In this document: positions 1 through 6,323 of the stretch, one piece after another
Numbering within the stretch: the stretch's first letter is position 1
Layout: each line of letters starts with the position of its first letter
Assembly (NCBI GenBank): GCA_031400185.1
Contig: JANNPN010000101.1
Span: forward strand, 1-10,937
Direction: 5' to 3'
Origin: UTPRO1 sp031400185
Lineage (GTDB): Bacteria > Desulfobacterota > Binatia > UTPRO1
Length of the DNA stretch: 10,937 nucleotides
The notes under the pieces: generated by a model
What the model was told of the DNA's origin: nothing
What the model saw: only the letters and a program-made list of their open reading frames with translations
Database searches by the model: none
Program-made: the position numbers and the translations under genes

Positions 1-160
1 CTGGGCCGCGCTCAACAGCGAGGTGTACATGCACACGGTGATCCCGAACCTCATCCGGTTGGGGCTCATCACCGAGCGCACCGAGGCGAAGTACCGGAAG
101 CTCGGCATCCTCTCCGACATGCGCACTGCGCCGCGCAGCGAGCTCCCGCTCTCGGCATGA
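1..160 (+). CDS. 3' end of an unidentified protein gene (partial)
   Basis: An open frame enters from the left edge (first complete codon at base 2) and stops at TGA 158-160, giving 52 C-terminal residues. The visible part is polar and helical in character, with the segment MHTVIPNLIRLGLI followed by TERTEAKYRKLGIL and a short tail. It has no membrane segment or Cys motif. The pattern vaguely recalls the C-terminal helix of ferritin-like or diiron proteins (AurF-like oxygenases, acyl-ACP desaturases), but this is an impression only and I do not assign a function. The gene is convergent with glpX; only 14 bp separate the two stop codons, so there is little room for a dedicated terminator. Codon use matches the neighbours (G/C third positions). 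Confidence 0.75.
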   Translation, partial: WAALNSEVYMHTVIPNLIRLGLITERTEAKYRKLGILSDMRTAPRSELPLSA

Positions 161-174
161 AACGCGAAGTCGCC

Positions 175-1152
175 TTAAAACTCCACGACCACATCCGGCG
201 TGCCGTCCAATCGGACGGAGTCGATGAAACGAATCATCCGGTCGCTGAGTGACATGATGAGCGAGCTCGTGCGCGCGCCGTGGCCGAAGAAGCGCACGCC
301 GCGCATGAAGTTGCCATCGGTCACACCGCAGGCGGCGAAAATGATCTCCGGACCGGGCGCCAGGTCGCGCTCGGTGAAAATGCGGCGTGGGTCGGTGATG
401 CCCATGGACTTCATGCGCTCTTCCTGACCCTCCTTGGTCGGCACGAGCCGGCCCTGCATGCCGCCGTTCAGGCACCGGATGGCGGCGGCCGCGAGCACGC
501 CTTCCGGCGCGCCGCCGATCCCCATGACGGCGTGGACGTTCGTGCCGCGGACGGCGGCCGAGATGCCCGCCGACAAGTCGCCGTCGGAAATGAGCCGGAT
601 CCGCGCGCCCGCGCTCCGGATCTCCTCGATCAGCTGCTCGTGACGCGGGCGGTCGAGCACGATCACGACGAGATCCTTCACCTGCCGGCCGAGCCGCTTC
701 GCGATGACCTGGAGGTTCTCCTTCGGGGTCGCGTCCAGGTGTACCGCACCCTTCGCCGCCGGACCCACGATGATCTTCTCCATGTAGCAATCGGGTGCGT
801 GCAGCAGACCGCCCTTGTTGGCGGCGGCGAGCACGGCGATGGAGTTGGGCTCGCCGGTGGCGCAGAGGTTGGTACCCTCGAGCGGGTCGACGGCGATGTC
901 GACCTCGGGCTCGTCGGGCAGCTGCTTTCCGACCTTCTCGCCGATGAAGAGCATCGGCGCCTCGTCGCGCTCGCCCTCGCCGATCACGATGGTGCCGCGC
1001 ATCGGCAGCGTATCCATCGCCGTCCGCATGGCTTCGACCGCGACCTGGTCCGAGTAGCGGCGCTGGCCCTGTCCCATCGTCCGCGAGGCCGCGATCGCCG
1101 CCTCCTCCACGACCCGTAGGAACTCGCGTGACAAATGATACTCGATCGACAT
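175..1152 (-). CDS. glpX: Class II fructose-1,6-bisphosphatase GlpX
   Basis: A 325-residue cytoplasmic enzyme that hydrolyses fructose-1,6-bisphosphate to fructose-6-phosphate, the committed step of gluconeogenesis. In some bacteria the same family also acts on sedoheptulose-1,7-bisphosphate. Family signatures are present in order: SDQVAVEAMR (Asp35), IGEGERDEAP (Glu59), VDPLEGTN (Asp89, Glu92) and GIGGAPEG (Glu217). These match the metal-binding and catalytic acids of E. coli GlpX (Asp33, Glu57, Asp85, Glu88, Glu213) at a near-constant offset. The length is normal for the family. The ATG start is preceded by GGGAGG around 1160-1166 with about 7 bases of spacing. The crotonase gene lies 130 bp upstream on the same strand, so shared transcription is possible but not shown. 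Function is very secure; whether it also has SBPase activity cannot be read from sequence. Confidence 0.97.
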   Translation of the reverse strand: MSIEYHLSREFLRVVEEAAIAASRTMGQGQRRYSDQVAVEAMRTAMDTLPMRGTIVIGEGERDEAPMLFIGEKVGKQLPDEPEVDIAVDPLEGTNLCATGEPNSIAVLAAANKGGLLHAPDCYMEKIIVGPAAKGAVHLDATPKENLQVIAKRLGRQVKDLVVIVLDRPRHEQLIEEIRSAGARIRLISDGDLSAGISAAVRGTNVHAVMGIGGAPEGVLAAAAIRCLNGGMQGRLVPTKEGQEERMKSMGITDPRRIFTERDLAPGPEIIFAACGVTDGNFMRGVRFFGHGARTSSLIMSLSDRMIRFIDSVRLDGTPDVVVEF

Positions 1153-1282
1153 TCCGAAACCTCCCGGCGTTGCTCTGTCAGGGTGTCGCGATGCGGGCTG
1201 CTGTGCCCGTCGACGCGCGAACCGTCAGTTTGTCACAGAATCCGTCCGGCGCGGAAGCGCCAATGCGCACGGTCGAGCATCA

Positions 1283-2095
1283 TCACCGTCCGCGAAAGGC
1301 CGGCGGCCGCTTCTCGAGGAAGGCCGCGAGCGCCTCCTGCAAGTCTTCGCTGGCGACGAACGCGGCGTTCCAGGTGGCAACGTACATGAGACCGTCGTCC
1401 ACGCTCTTGTCCGCGCAGTACTCGAGCACGCGCTTGGTCCCCGTGACGGCGAGCGGCGAGTTGGCCGCGATCCGGGCCGCGAGCGCCCGAGCCGCCGCCA
1501 GCGCGGACGCCTGGTCGGGGTGCACGTGGTTCACGAAACCGAGCGCCAGGGCACGCTCGGCCCCGAAGTCGTCGCCGCTGAACGCGAGCTCGGCGACCTG
1601 CCCCTTGCCGATGATGCCCGGCAGGCGCTGCAGCGTGCCGACGTCGGCGACCATCGCCATCTTCGTCTCGCGAATGCCGAACGTCACGTCGGCGGCGGCG
1701 ATGCGGATGTCGCACGCGGTGAGCAGATCGATGCCACCGCCGATGCACCAGCCGTGGGCGACCGCGATGACCGGCTTCTCGCAGCGCGCGACGCTCGTGA
1801 CCGTCCGCTGGATCTTCAGGATGAAGTCCAGGAGACGCTTCCGCCCGCCGGCGCCGCCGCCTCCGCCTTCGATGATGCCGCCCCCCATCGCCTTCAGATC
1901 GAGGCCGACGGTGAAGTGCTGGCCGCGTGCCGCGATCACGATCGCGCGCACGACCTCGTCGTTCACGAGCTCCTCCATGACGCGCGGAAGCTCTTCCCAG
2001 AAGGCCGGACCCATCGCGTTCCGCTTCGCGGGATTGTTCAGCCAGACGGTCGCGACGTGATGGTCGCGCTCGATCTCGAAAACTTCGTAGGCCAT
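1283..2095 (-). CDS. Crotonase-family protein, probable delta3,5-delta2,4-dienoyl-CoA isomerase
   Basis: A 270-residue enoyl-CoA hydratase/isomerase-superfamily enzyme. Crotonase landmarks: NPAKRNAM (21-28), oxyanion-hole strand FTVGLDLKAM (61-70), and HGWCIGGGIDLLTACDIR (114-131). The segment ADVGTLQRLP (150-159) is typical of ECH1-type dienoyl-CoA isomerases. Asp123, Glu143 and Asp151 align with rat ECH1 Asp176, Glu196 and Asp204 at the same offset of 53, so the whole acidic triad is kept. The likely role is shifting double bonds during beta-oxidation of unsaturated acyl-CoAs. An odd glycine-rich loop (GGGIIEGGGGGAGG, 71-84) follows the oxyanion loop. The frame stays open upstream, but the ATG at 2095 has a strong GGAGG 6 bases away and begins the conserved domain, so it is the start. 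The gene diverges from the HAD gene across about 109 bp. Confidence 0.92.
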   Translation of the reverse strand: MAYEVFEIERDHHVATVWLNNPAKRNAMGPAFWEELPRVMEELVNDEVVRAIVIAARGQHFTVGLDLKAMGGGIIEGGGGGAGGRKRLLDFILKIQRTVTSVARCEKPVIAVAHGWCIGGGIDLLTACDIRIAAADVTFGIRETKMAMVADVGTLQRLPGIIGKGQVAELAFSGDDFGAERALALGFVNHVHPDQASALAAARALAARIAANSPLAVTGTKRVLEYCADKSVDDGLMYVATWNAAFVASEDLQEALAAFLEKRPPAFRGR

Positions 2096-2204
2096 CGGAA
2101 CCTCCGTCGGTGGGCGAACGTCGATACGACGCGCCTCGGCCGAGAAGCAAGCCGTGGCGCGCGGGATTGGACAGGCCTCGGAGCGACGGTTAGGACGTCC
2201 GCGC

Positions 2205-2888
2205 ATGCTGATCGAGGGCATCGACACCGACCGCGTCGCTGCCGCAGTCTTCGACTTCGGCGGCGTCTTCCTCGCGGGCGGCGTCGAATCCGTGCGGGCA
2301 TTCGGGGATCGCCACGGGCTCAGCGCGGAGGCGTGGCGGGCGATCCGGCGCGACCTGTTCAACGACGACGGCGTCTGGTCCGCAGTCGAGCGCGGCCAGG
2401 CGACGTTCGCGGACTTCGTCGCCCGCCTCCGGAAGCTCGCGCTCGAGCACGGCTCCGCGGTCTCCGAGGAGGACGCGCGGAACTTCATGGGCGGCACCGG
2501 TGTCAGTGCGCTCGACCGCCTGCGCACCGAGATCGTCGACGCCGCCGCCCGCATCCACGACCGCATGCCGACGGCGCTCCTCACCAACAACATCGCAGAG
2601 TGGCGCCATGGCTGGCGGGCCCTGCTCGACGTCGACGCGCTCTTCGATGTCGTCGTCGACTCGTGCGAGGTCGGCATGCGGAAACCCGAAGCGGGAATCT
2701 ACGAGCTGACGCGTAGCAAGCTCGGCCTACCGCACGATGCGCTCTTCTTCCTCGACGACCTCGGGGTAAATCTGAAGAGCGCCCGCGCCCTCGGCTGGCA
2801 GACGCTCCGCTACGACGACACCGGCCGCGTTTTGTCCGTGCTGGACGCGATCGCGGCCGGCGATTCGAAGCGCCGCCCGCTTCCCTAG
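2205..2888 (+). CDS. HAD-superfamily (subfamily IA) hydrolase-like protein, ACAD10/epoxide-hydrolase N-domain type
   Basis: A 227-residue haloacid-dehalogenase-fold protein from the ATG at 2205, which has AGGA 9 bases upstream. An in-frame ATG at 2154 would add 17 basic residues with no better ribosome site. Motif I is VFDFGGV (nucleophile Asp17), with Gly19 where phosphatases usually have the second, acid/base Asp. A cap region spans about 25-110. Motif II is LLTNN (Thr127), motif III is RKPEAGIY (Lys160), and motif IV is FFLDDLGVNLKSARALG (Asp184, Asp185). The DDLGxNL...ALG pattern is characteristic of the HAD domain of ACAD10 and related soluble epoxide hydrolase N-domains. Substrate is unknown; the nearby acyl-CoA dehydrogenases and crotonase suggest an acyl-CoA or hydroxyacyl-phosphate intermediate, which is inference. 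It could also be an inactive or dehalogenase-like member. Confidence 0.88.
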   Translation: MLIEGIDTDRVAAAVFDFGGVFLAGGVESVRAFGDRHGLSAEAWRAIRRDLFNDDGVWSAVERGQATFADFVARLRKLALEHGSAVSEEDARNFMGGTGVSALDRLRTEIVDAAARIHDRMPTALLTNNIAEWRHGWRALLDVDALFDVVVDSCEVGMRKPEAGIYELTRSKLGLPHDALFFLDDLGVNLKSARALGWQTLRYDDTGRVLSVLDAIAAGDSKRRPLP

Positions 2889-2938
2889 GCTGACCCAGAC
2901 GCGAGCCGCGGGTTGAGCCGACGCGCTTGCCGCGGCGG

Positions 2939-2966
2939 CGAAGGGGGAGAGATCCCCCTGGTGAGC
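2939..2966. repeat. Hairpin repeat, copy 1 (partial element)
   Basis: CGAAGGGGGAGAGATCCCCC followed by two bases and GTGAGC. It contains a perfect 6-bp stem (GGGGGA 2943-2948 with TCCCCC 2953-2958) and a GAGA loop on the plus strand. The same 20 bases recur exactly 120 bp downstream at 3059-3078, and GTGAGC recurs in register at 3081-3086. A degenerate GC hairpin (GCCGC/GCGGC) lies just before it at about 2930-2940. The copy sits 55 bp after the HAD stop, in the convergent gap. An 11-bp direct repeat AGGCTGACCCA flanks this unit at 2887-2897 and 2968-2978. Confidence 0.8.
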
Positions 2967-2994
2967 AAGGCTGACCCAAGACAACGCCCTCCGA

Positions 2995-3078
2995 GCGCGC
3001 AGCGCGAGGCCGAGCGGAGCGCGCCTGGGGATGAGCGACTGCGGCTTCGCCGCTGTCGCGAAGGGGGAGAGATCCCCC
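2995..3078. repeat. Composite three-hairpin intergenic element, copy 2
   Basis: Three successive inverted repeats fill the gap after the small acyl-CoA dehydrogenase gene. Hairpin C: GCGCGC 2995-3000 with GCGCGC 3019-3024. Hairpin A: GCGAC-t-GCGGC (3035-3045), loop TTC, GCCGC-t-GTCGC (3049-3059). Hairpin B: GGGGGA 3063-3068, loop GAGA, TCCCCC 3073-3078. In minus-strand transcripts the order is stop codon (3088-3086), 7 bases, B, A, C. There is no U-tract, so a classic intrinsic terminator is not evident; mRNA 3'-end protection, a REP-like role or bidirectional termination are alternatives. The same layout recurs after the GST gene. Confidence 0.78.
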
Positions 3079-3085
3079 GTGTGAG

Positions 3086-4138
3086 CTAGTACCCGGCCGC
3101 GGCGAGCGCGGTCTCGAGCTGGGTTTCCGTCGACCCGTAGTGCTGCTCGAGCGTCTTCACGCGCTTGAAGAAGAGGTGCAGGTCGAGCTCCCACGTGAAG
3201 CCGATGCCGCCGTGCATCTGGATCGCCTCGCCGCAGACGTGGCGGGCCGAGTCGCCGGCGTAGGCCTTGGCGGCGGCGCACGCGAGCGCGGTCTCGGGCG
3301 CGTCGGTGTCGAGACACCACGCGGCGCGATAGACCGCCGAGCGCGTCGACTCGACCCGCAGCAGCATGTCGGCAAGCCGGTGCTGCAACGCCTGGAACGC
3401 GCCGATCGGACGCTTGAAGGCCTGGCGCGTCTGCACGTACTCGAGAGTCATCTCGAGCGCGCGGCTCATCAGGCCGAGCAGCATGGCGCTCGCACCGAGG
3501 GCCGCGAGCCGATCCACCCGTTCGAGAAGCGCGAGCGGACCGAGCGGCGTCACCTGGTGCTCGAGCGCGACGTCGCCGAAGCGCTGCGCCAGGTCGATGG
3601 TCTGGAGCGCCGTCACCTGGAACGGACCGTCCGCGAGCACGACGCCGTCGGCCGCCGCGACGACGAGCGCGTCGGCCGCGGCCGCGAACGGCACGAAGAA
3701 TTTCGTTCCGCGGATGCGGTTCCCGCTCGTGGTCGGCGCCGTGCCGCCGGTGCCGGCGTAGGGCGCGTCGTGGCGCGCGATCGTCACGATCTTCTTGCCG
3801 GCGACGATCTCGCCGACGAGCGCATCCTGCTTGCCCGCCACGGCGAGCGCCGCGGCGGCGAGCACGACGTCGAGGTACGGTCCGGGAACGCACAGACGTC
3901 CCATCTCCTCCTGCACGATCGCGAGCTCGATGGCGCCGAGCTCTTGCCCGCCGGCACGCGCCGGCAGCACGAGCCCGAGGTACCCCATGTCGGCCAGGCG
4001 CCGCCATTCGGCGGGGTCGTAGCCGTCGTTCGCGTGCTCCATGACGTTTCGGCTCTTCTCGAGCGGAAGCTCACTCGTGAGGAAGTCACGGGTCGAGCTG
4101 CGCAGCAGCGCCTGGTCGTCGGAAAGCGCGAACTTCAT
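3086..4138 (-). CDS. Acyl-CoA dehydrogenase family protein, small subunit (FadE28-like)
   Basis: A 350-residue acyl-CoA dehydrogenase homologue, shorter than the usual 380-400. The N-terminal helical domain (1-120) is followed by a reduced beta domain that lacks the usual EPxAGSD and W-[IS]-T flavin motifs. The C-terminal domain keeps the FAD-adenine-binding elements RQAFKRPIGAFQ (239-249, after Arg238) and QMHGGIGFTWE (307-317). The residue aligned with the catalytic Glu of medium-chain dehydrogenase (YEGT) is Tyr334 in HYGST, so that base is absent. It follows the large homologue with a 4-base ATGA overlap, indicating coupled translation and probably a heteromeric complex like FadE28-FadE29 of mycobacterial cholesterol side-chain degradation. 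Flavin dehydrogenation of an acyl-CoA is the expected reaction; substrate is unknown. The frame is open upstream to 4231, but the overlap and the domain start fix Met at 4138. Confidence 0.93.
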   Translation of the reverse strand: MKFALSDDQALLRSSTRDFLTSELPLEKSRNVMEHANDGYDPAEWRRLADMGYLGLVLPARAGGQELGAIELAIVQEEMGRLCVPGPYLDVVLAAAALAVAGKQDALVGEIVAGKKIVTIARHDAPYAGTGGTAPTTSGNRIRGTKFFVPFAAAADALVVAAADGVVLADGPFQVTALQTIDLAQRFGDVALEHQVTPLGPLALLERVDRLAALGASAMLLGLMSRALEMTLEYVQTRQAFKRPIGAFQALQHRLADMLLRVESTRSAVYRAAWCLDTDAPETALACAAAKAYAGDSARHVCGEAIQMHGGIGFTWELDLHLFFKRVKTLEQHYGSTETQLETALAAAGY

Positions 4139-5313
4139 CGCGCGTCCTGCGGCAGATTGAGCACCCGCTTCGAGATGATGTTCCGTTGGATCTCGGACGA
4201 GCCGGAGTAGATCGTCCCCGCGCGCGACCACAGGAACTCACGAGCCCAGTCGACGTCACCACGCGCGTCGGGGCTCGTGCGCAGCAGCTGGCCGCCTGGC
4301 CCGAGCAGGTCGAGGGCAGTGTCGCGGAACCGCTTGTCGAACTCGCTCCAGTAGATCTTCTCGATCGACGACTCCGTGCCGGGCGCATTGCCCTCGGCGA
4401 AGTTCGCGAGAGCGCGGATGCCGTTCGCGCGCATCACCTCGTTCTCGACGAGCAGGCGCGCGAGCTTCTCCCGCACCGACGCACCCGTCCGACCGTTCTC
4501 CTTGCAGGCCACGGCGAGCGCCGCGATGTCGCGGCCGAACTTCGCCGATGCGGCGAGCGACATCCCGCCGCGCTCGTATGCGAGCACGGTCATGGCGATC
4601 CGCCACCCCTCGCCGACGTTTCCGACCAGGTTCCCGCGCGGAACACGCGCGTCCTCGAAGAACACCTCACCGAACTCGCTTTCCCCGGTGATCTGACGGA
4701 GCGGTCGCACCGTGATGCCCGGCGTGTCGAGCTTGCAGAGAATGAAGGAGATGCCGCCGTACCGGTCCTTCGAGTCGGTGCGCGCAAGAACGAAGATCCA
4801 GTCGGCCCATGGCCCGAAGGTGGTCCAGATCTTCTGGCCATTCAGCACGAACATGTCGCCGTCGAGCCGCACGCTCGTGCGAAGCGATGCCAGGTCGCTC
4901 CCCGCCCCTGGCTCGCTGAAGCCCTGACACCAGATCTCGTCGCCCGCGAGCATGGGCGGGATGAAGCGGCGGCGCTGCTCCTCGCTGCCGTGATGGATGA
5001 GCGCCGGACCGAGGAGCCCGATGCCGAGCGTGTTGAGGATCGGCGGGGCGTCGGCACGCGCCATCTCCTCGTCGAAGATCGCCTTCTCGACCTCGCCCGC
5101 GCCGCGCCCGCCCCACTCGCGCGGCCAGTCCATGCCGAGGTACCCCGCCTCGTAGAGCTTCTTCTGCCAGGCGCGGCGGAACTCCATGAGGCCGTCCTCG
5201 GTGGCCCTGGGATCGCGGAGCTCCTCACGCCACGGGCGGCGCATGTTGGTCGCGAGCCAGGCGCGCAGCTGATCCCGAAACTCGAGGTGCTTGGGCGTGA
5301 GCTGCAAATCCAT
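4135..5313 (-). CDS. Acyl-CoA dehydrogenase, large subunit (FadE29/FadE26-like)
   Basis: A 392-residue acyl-CoA dehydrogenase. Seen in order: an N-terminal helical domain with GYLGMDWPREWGG (57-69); the beta-domain flavin motifs FSEPGAGSDLASL (132-144) and NGQKIWTTFGPWAD (158-171); and a C-terminal domain ending GTIYSGSSEIQRNII (366-380). Ser370 stands where medium-chain enzymes have the catalytic Glu. Glu247 in AYERGG lies on the helix that carries the alternative base in isovaleryl- and long-chain dehydrogenases, so it is the likely base. The C-terminal RxxFGxPIxxFQ adenine-site motif is missing here but present in the partner gene, which overlaps by 4 bases. The start has AAGGAG (5319-5324) 5 bases upstream. 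The pair probably forms an alpha2beta2 enzyme; the substrate may be a bulky side-chain acyl-CoA, by analogy with steroid degradation only. Confidence 0.95.
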   Translation of the reverse strand: MDLQLTPKHLEFRDQLRAWLATNMRRPWREELRDPRATEDGLMEFRRAWQKKLYEAGYLGMDWPREWGGRGAGEVEKAIFDEEMARADAPPILNTLGIGLLGPALIHHGSEEQRRRFIPPMLAGDEIWCQGFSEPGAGSDLASLRTSVRLDGDMFVLNGQKIWTTFGPWADWIFVLARTDSKDRYGGISFILCKLDTPGITVRPLRQITGESEFGEVFFEDARVPRGNLVGNVGEGWRIAMTVLAYERGGMSLAASAKFGRDIAALAVACKENGRTGASVREKLARLLVENEVMRANGIRALANFAEGNAPGTESSIEKIYWSEFDKRFRDTALDLLGPGGQLLRTSPDARGDVDWAREFLWSRAGTIYSGSSEIQRNIISKRVLNLPQDAR

Positions 5314-5366
5314 GACGGCTCCTTCGTTCGAATTGCGAGCTACGGGCGGCGGAGGCGGGCGTGCTC

Positions 5367-5395
5367 GTCGTACGCAAGCGTCCCCGTTGAATCAA
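5367..5395 (-). promoter_or_regulatory. Candidate sigma70-type promoter of the acyl-CoA dehydrogenase pair
   Basis: On the minus strand, TTGATT (5395-5390) and TACGAC (5372-5367) are separated by exactly 17 bases. They lie about 54 bp upstream of the large dehydrogenase start. The matches are only partial (4/6 and 3/6), but this is one of the few AT-containing spots in the region. Confidence 0.33.
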
Positions 5396-5445
5396 GGCGA
5401 CCGGCGACCAGCTGATGACCCCGGGGCGGCCCGAGATTCGGAGCT

Positions 5446-5535
5446 CCGCGCGCGAGCGCGCGGCCGCACGAGCGAGCCGGGGGTCCACGGTGAGTGCGGC
5501 TGAGCCGCGCTCACCGATGGGCGAGAGAATCGCCC
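5446..5535. repeat. Composite three-hairpin intergenic element, copy 3
   Basis: Same architecture as the element at 2995-3078. Hairpin C: CCGCGCG 5446-5452, loop CGAG, CGCGCGG 5457-5463. Hairpin A: CGGTGAG 5488-5494 with CTCACCG 5510-5516, a T/G position that can wobble-pair in RNA, then GCGGC 5496-5500, loop TGA, GCCGC 5504-5508. Hairpin B: GGGCGA 5519-5524, loop GAGAA, TCGCCC 5530-5535. Compared with copy 2, hairpin B has changed on both arms (GGGGGA/TCCCCC to GGGCGA/TCGCCC) and still pairs. It begins 5 bases after the GST stop codon (5543-5541) in minus-strand sense. It lacks a U-tract. Confidence 0.75.
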
Positions 5536-5540
5536 TTGAT

Positions 5541-6323
5541 CTAATCGATCTCCGCAGAGAACCGGATCGTCTTCCGCTTCATGCCTTCGATCACGATGTC
5601 GGTACCACCCGAGCGCAGCATCCACTCGAGACGATGATCGCGATACTCGCGCACGAACGCGCCCGACTCGACGAGCTGCGGCAGCATCTCGAAGCCGCCC
5701 ATCGACGCGAGCGCCTCCGCCACCACGCGCTGCACGCTCGGCCGGTCGCGAACCCGATCGAGCCAGTGGGCGAGCGCCGAACCGGCCGGCGGCGGGAAGC
5801 CGTTCACGCCCGCGGCGGCGTTCACGTGCGGCACGACTGCAAGGTCCCCCCACCCGAACTCGCTCCCGTTGAAGTAGTCCGCTGTCCCGAGCGCGCGGTC
5901 GAGGTGGGCGTTGAGCTTCGCGATCTGCTCGCCGGCTCGGGCGATCATCGCCTCGGCGAGGCCACCCTTGGCGCGGCCGAACATGCGGATCTCGAAGAGG
6001 CCCCAGTTGGCCGCCTCGTATTGCGTGTCGCAGATCTCCTCGAGTGTACGGACGCGGGCGCGCTCGATGGGCGTCTTCGGCAGCATGGCGGGCGTCGGCC
6101 AGGTGTCCTCGAGGTACTCGAGAATGATCGTCGAGTCGTAGACGGTATCCTCGCCGTCGACGAGCGCCGGTACCTCGAGCCGTGGATTGGCGGCCCGAAA
6201 GGCCGCGTCGCCGCCCGAGAACAGGTTCGGCATCTCGACCTCGAATGGGATGCCCTTCTCGATCAGGGAGAGCTTCACCTTCTGGGCATAGGGCGACAGC
6301 GGATGCTCGTAGAGCTTGATCAC
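5541..6323 (-). CDS. Glutathione S-transferase family protein
   Basis: A 260-residue soluble GST-fold protein. The N-terminal thioredoxin-like domain (1-80) has YEHPLSPYAQKVK with Ser10 as the probable thiol-activating residue, the cis-proline at VP (51-52), and the glutathione gamma-Glu contact at DST (63-65). The helical C-terminal domain has the usual N-capping segment WGDLAVVPHV (158-167). About 45 extra C-terminal residues (215-260, charged, containing REYRDHRLEW and GMKRKTIRF) exceed the common 200-215-residue length. The start is GTG, chosen because a full AGGAGG lies 5 bases upstream (6329-6334) and the fold begins directly there. It diverges from a TetR gene, which suggests inducible expression, for example by an electrophile. 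Likely reactions are conjugation or glutathione-dependent isomerisation; the substrate is unknown. Confidence 0.93.
   Translation of the reverse strand: MIKLYEHPLSPYAQKVKLSLIEKGIPFEVEMPNLFSGGDAAFRAANPRLEVPALVDGEDTVYDSTIILEYLEDTWPTPAMLPKTPIERARVRTLEEICDTQYEAANWGLFEIRMFGRAKGGLAEAMIARAGEQIAKLNAHLDRALGTADYFNGSEFGWGDLAVVPHVNAAAGVNGFPPPAGSALAHWLDRVRDRPSVQRVVAEALASMGGFEMLPQLVESGAFVREYRDHRLEWMLRSGGTDIVIEGMKRKTIRFSAEID

Noticed and set aside
280..1119. Long plus-strand open frame antisense to glpX
   Set aside because: Translation is Arg/Ala/His-rich with no domain pattern; it is a GC-driven shadow of a strongly conserved gene.
2096..2677. 194-residue N-terminal extension of the crotonase frame
   Set aside because: It runs antisense through the HAD gene, is low-complexity Ser/Arg-rich, and the internal ATG at 2095 has a strong ribosome site.
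1520..2716. 398-codon plus-strand open frame across the crotonase and HAD genes
   Set aside because: It overlaps two confident genes in other frames or strand, and its second half is arginine-rich noise.
2889..3085. CRISPR-like array suggested by repeated hairpins
   Set aside because: Only two exact 20-bp repeats at 120-bp spacing, no regular spacers and no cas genes.
2205..5313. HAD, crotonase and dehydrogenases as one operon
   Set aside because: The HAD gene is on the plus strand between minus-strand genes and is separated by hairpin repeats, so any link is neighbourhood, not co-transcription.
3140..5415. Long plus-strand open frames antisense to both acyl-CoA dehydrogenases
   Set aside because: Typical antisense shadows in high-GC DNA, with no recognisable domain.
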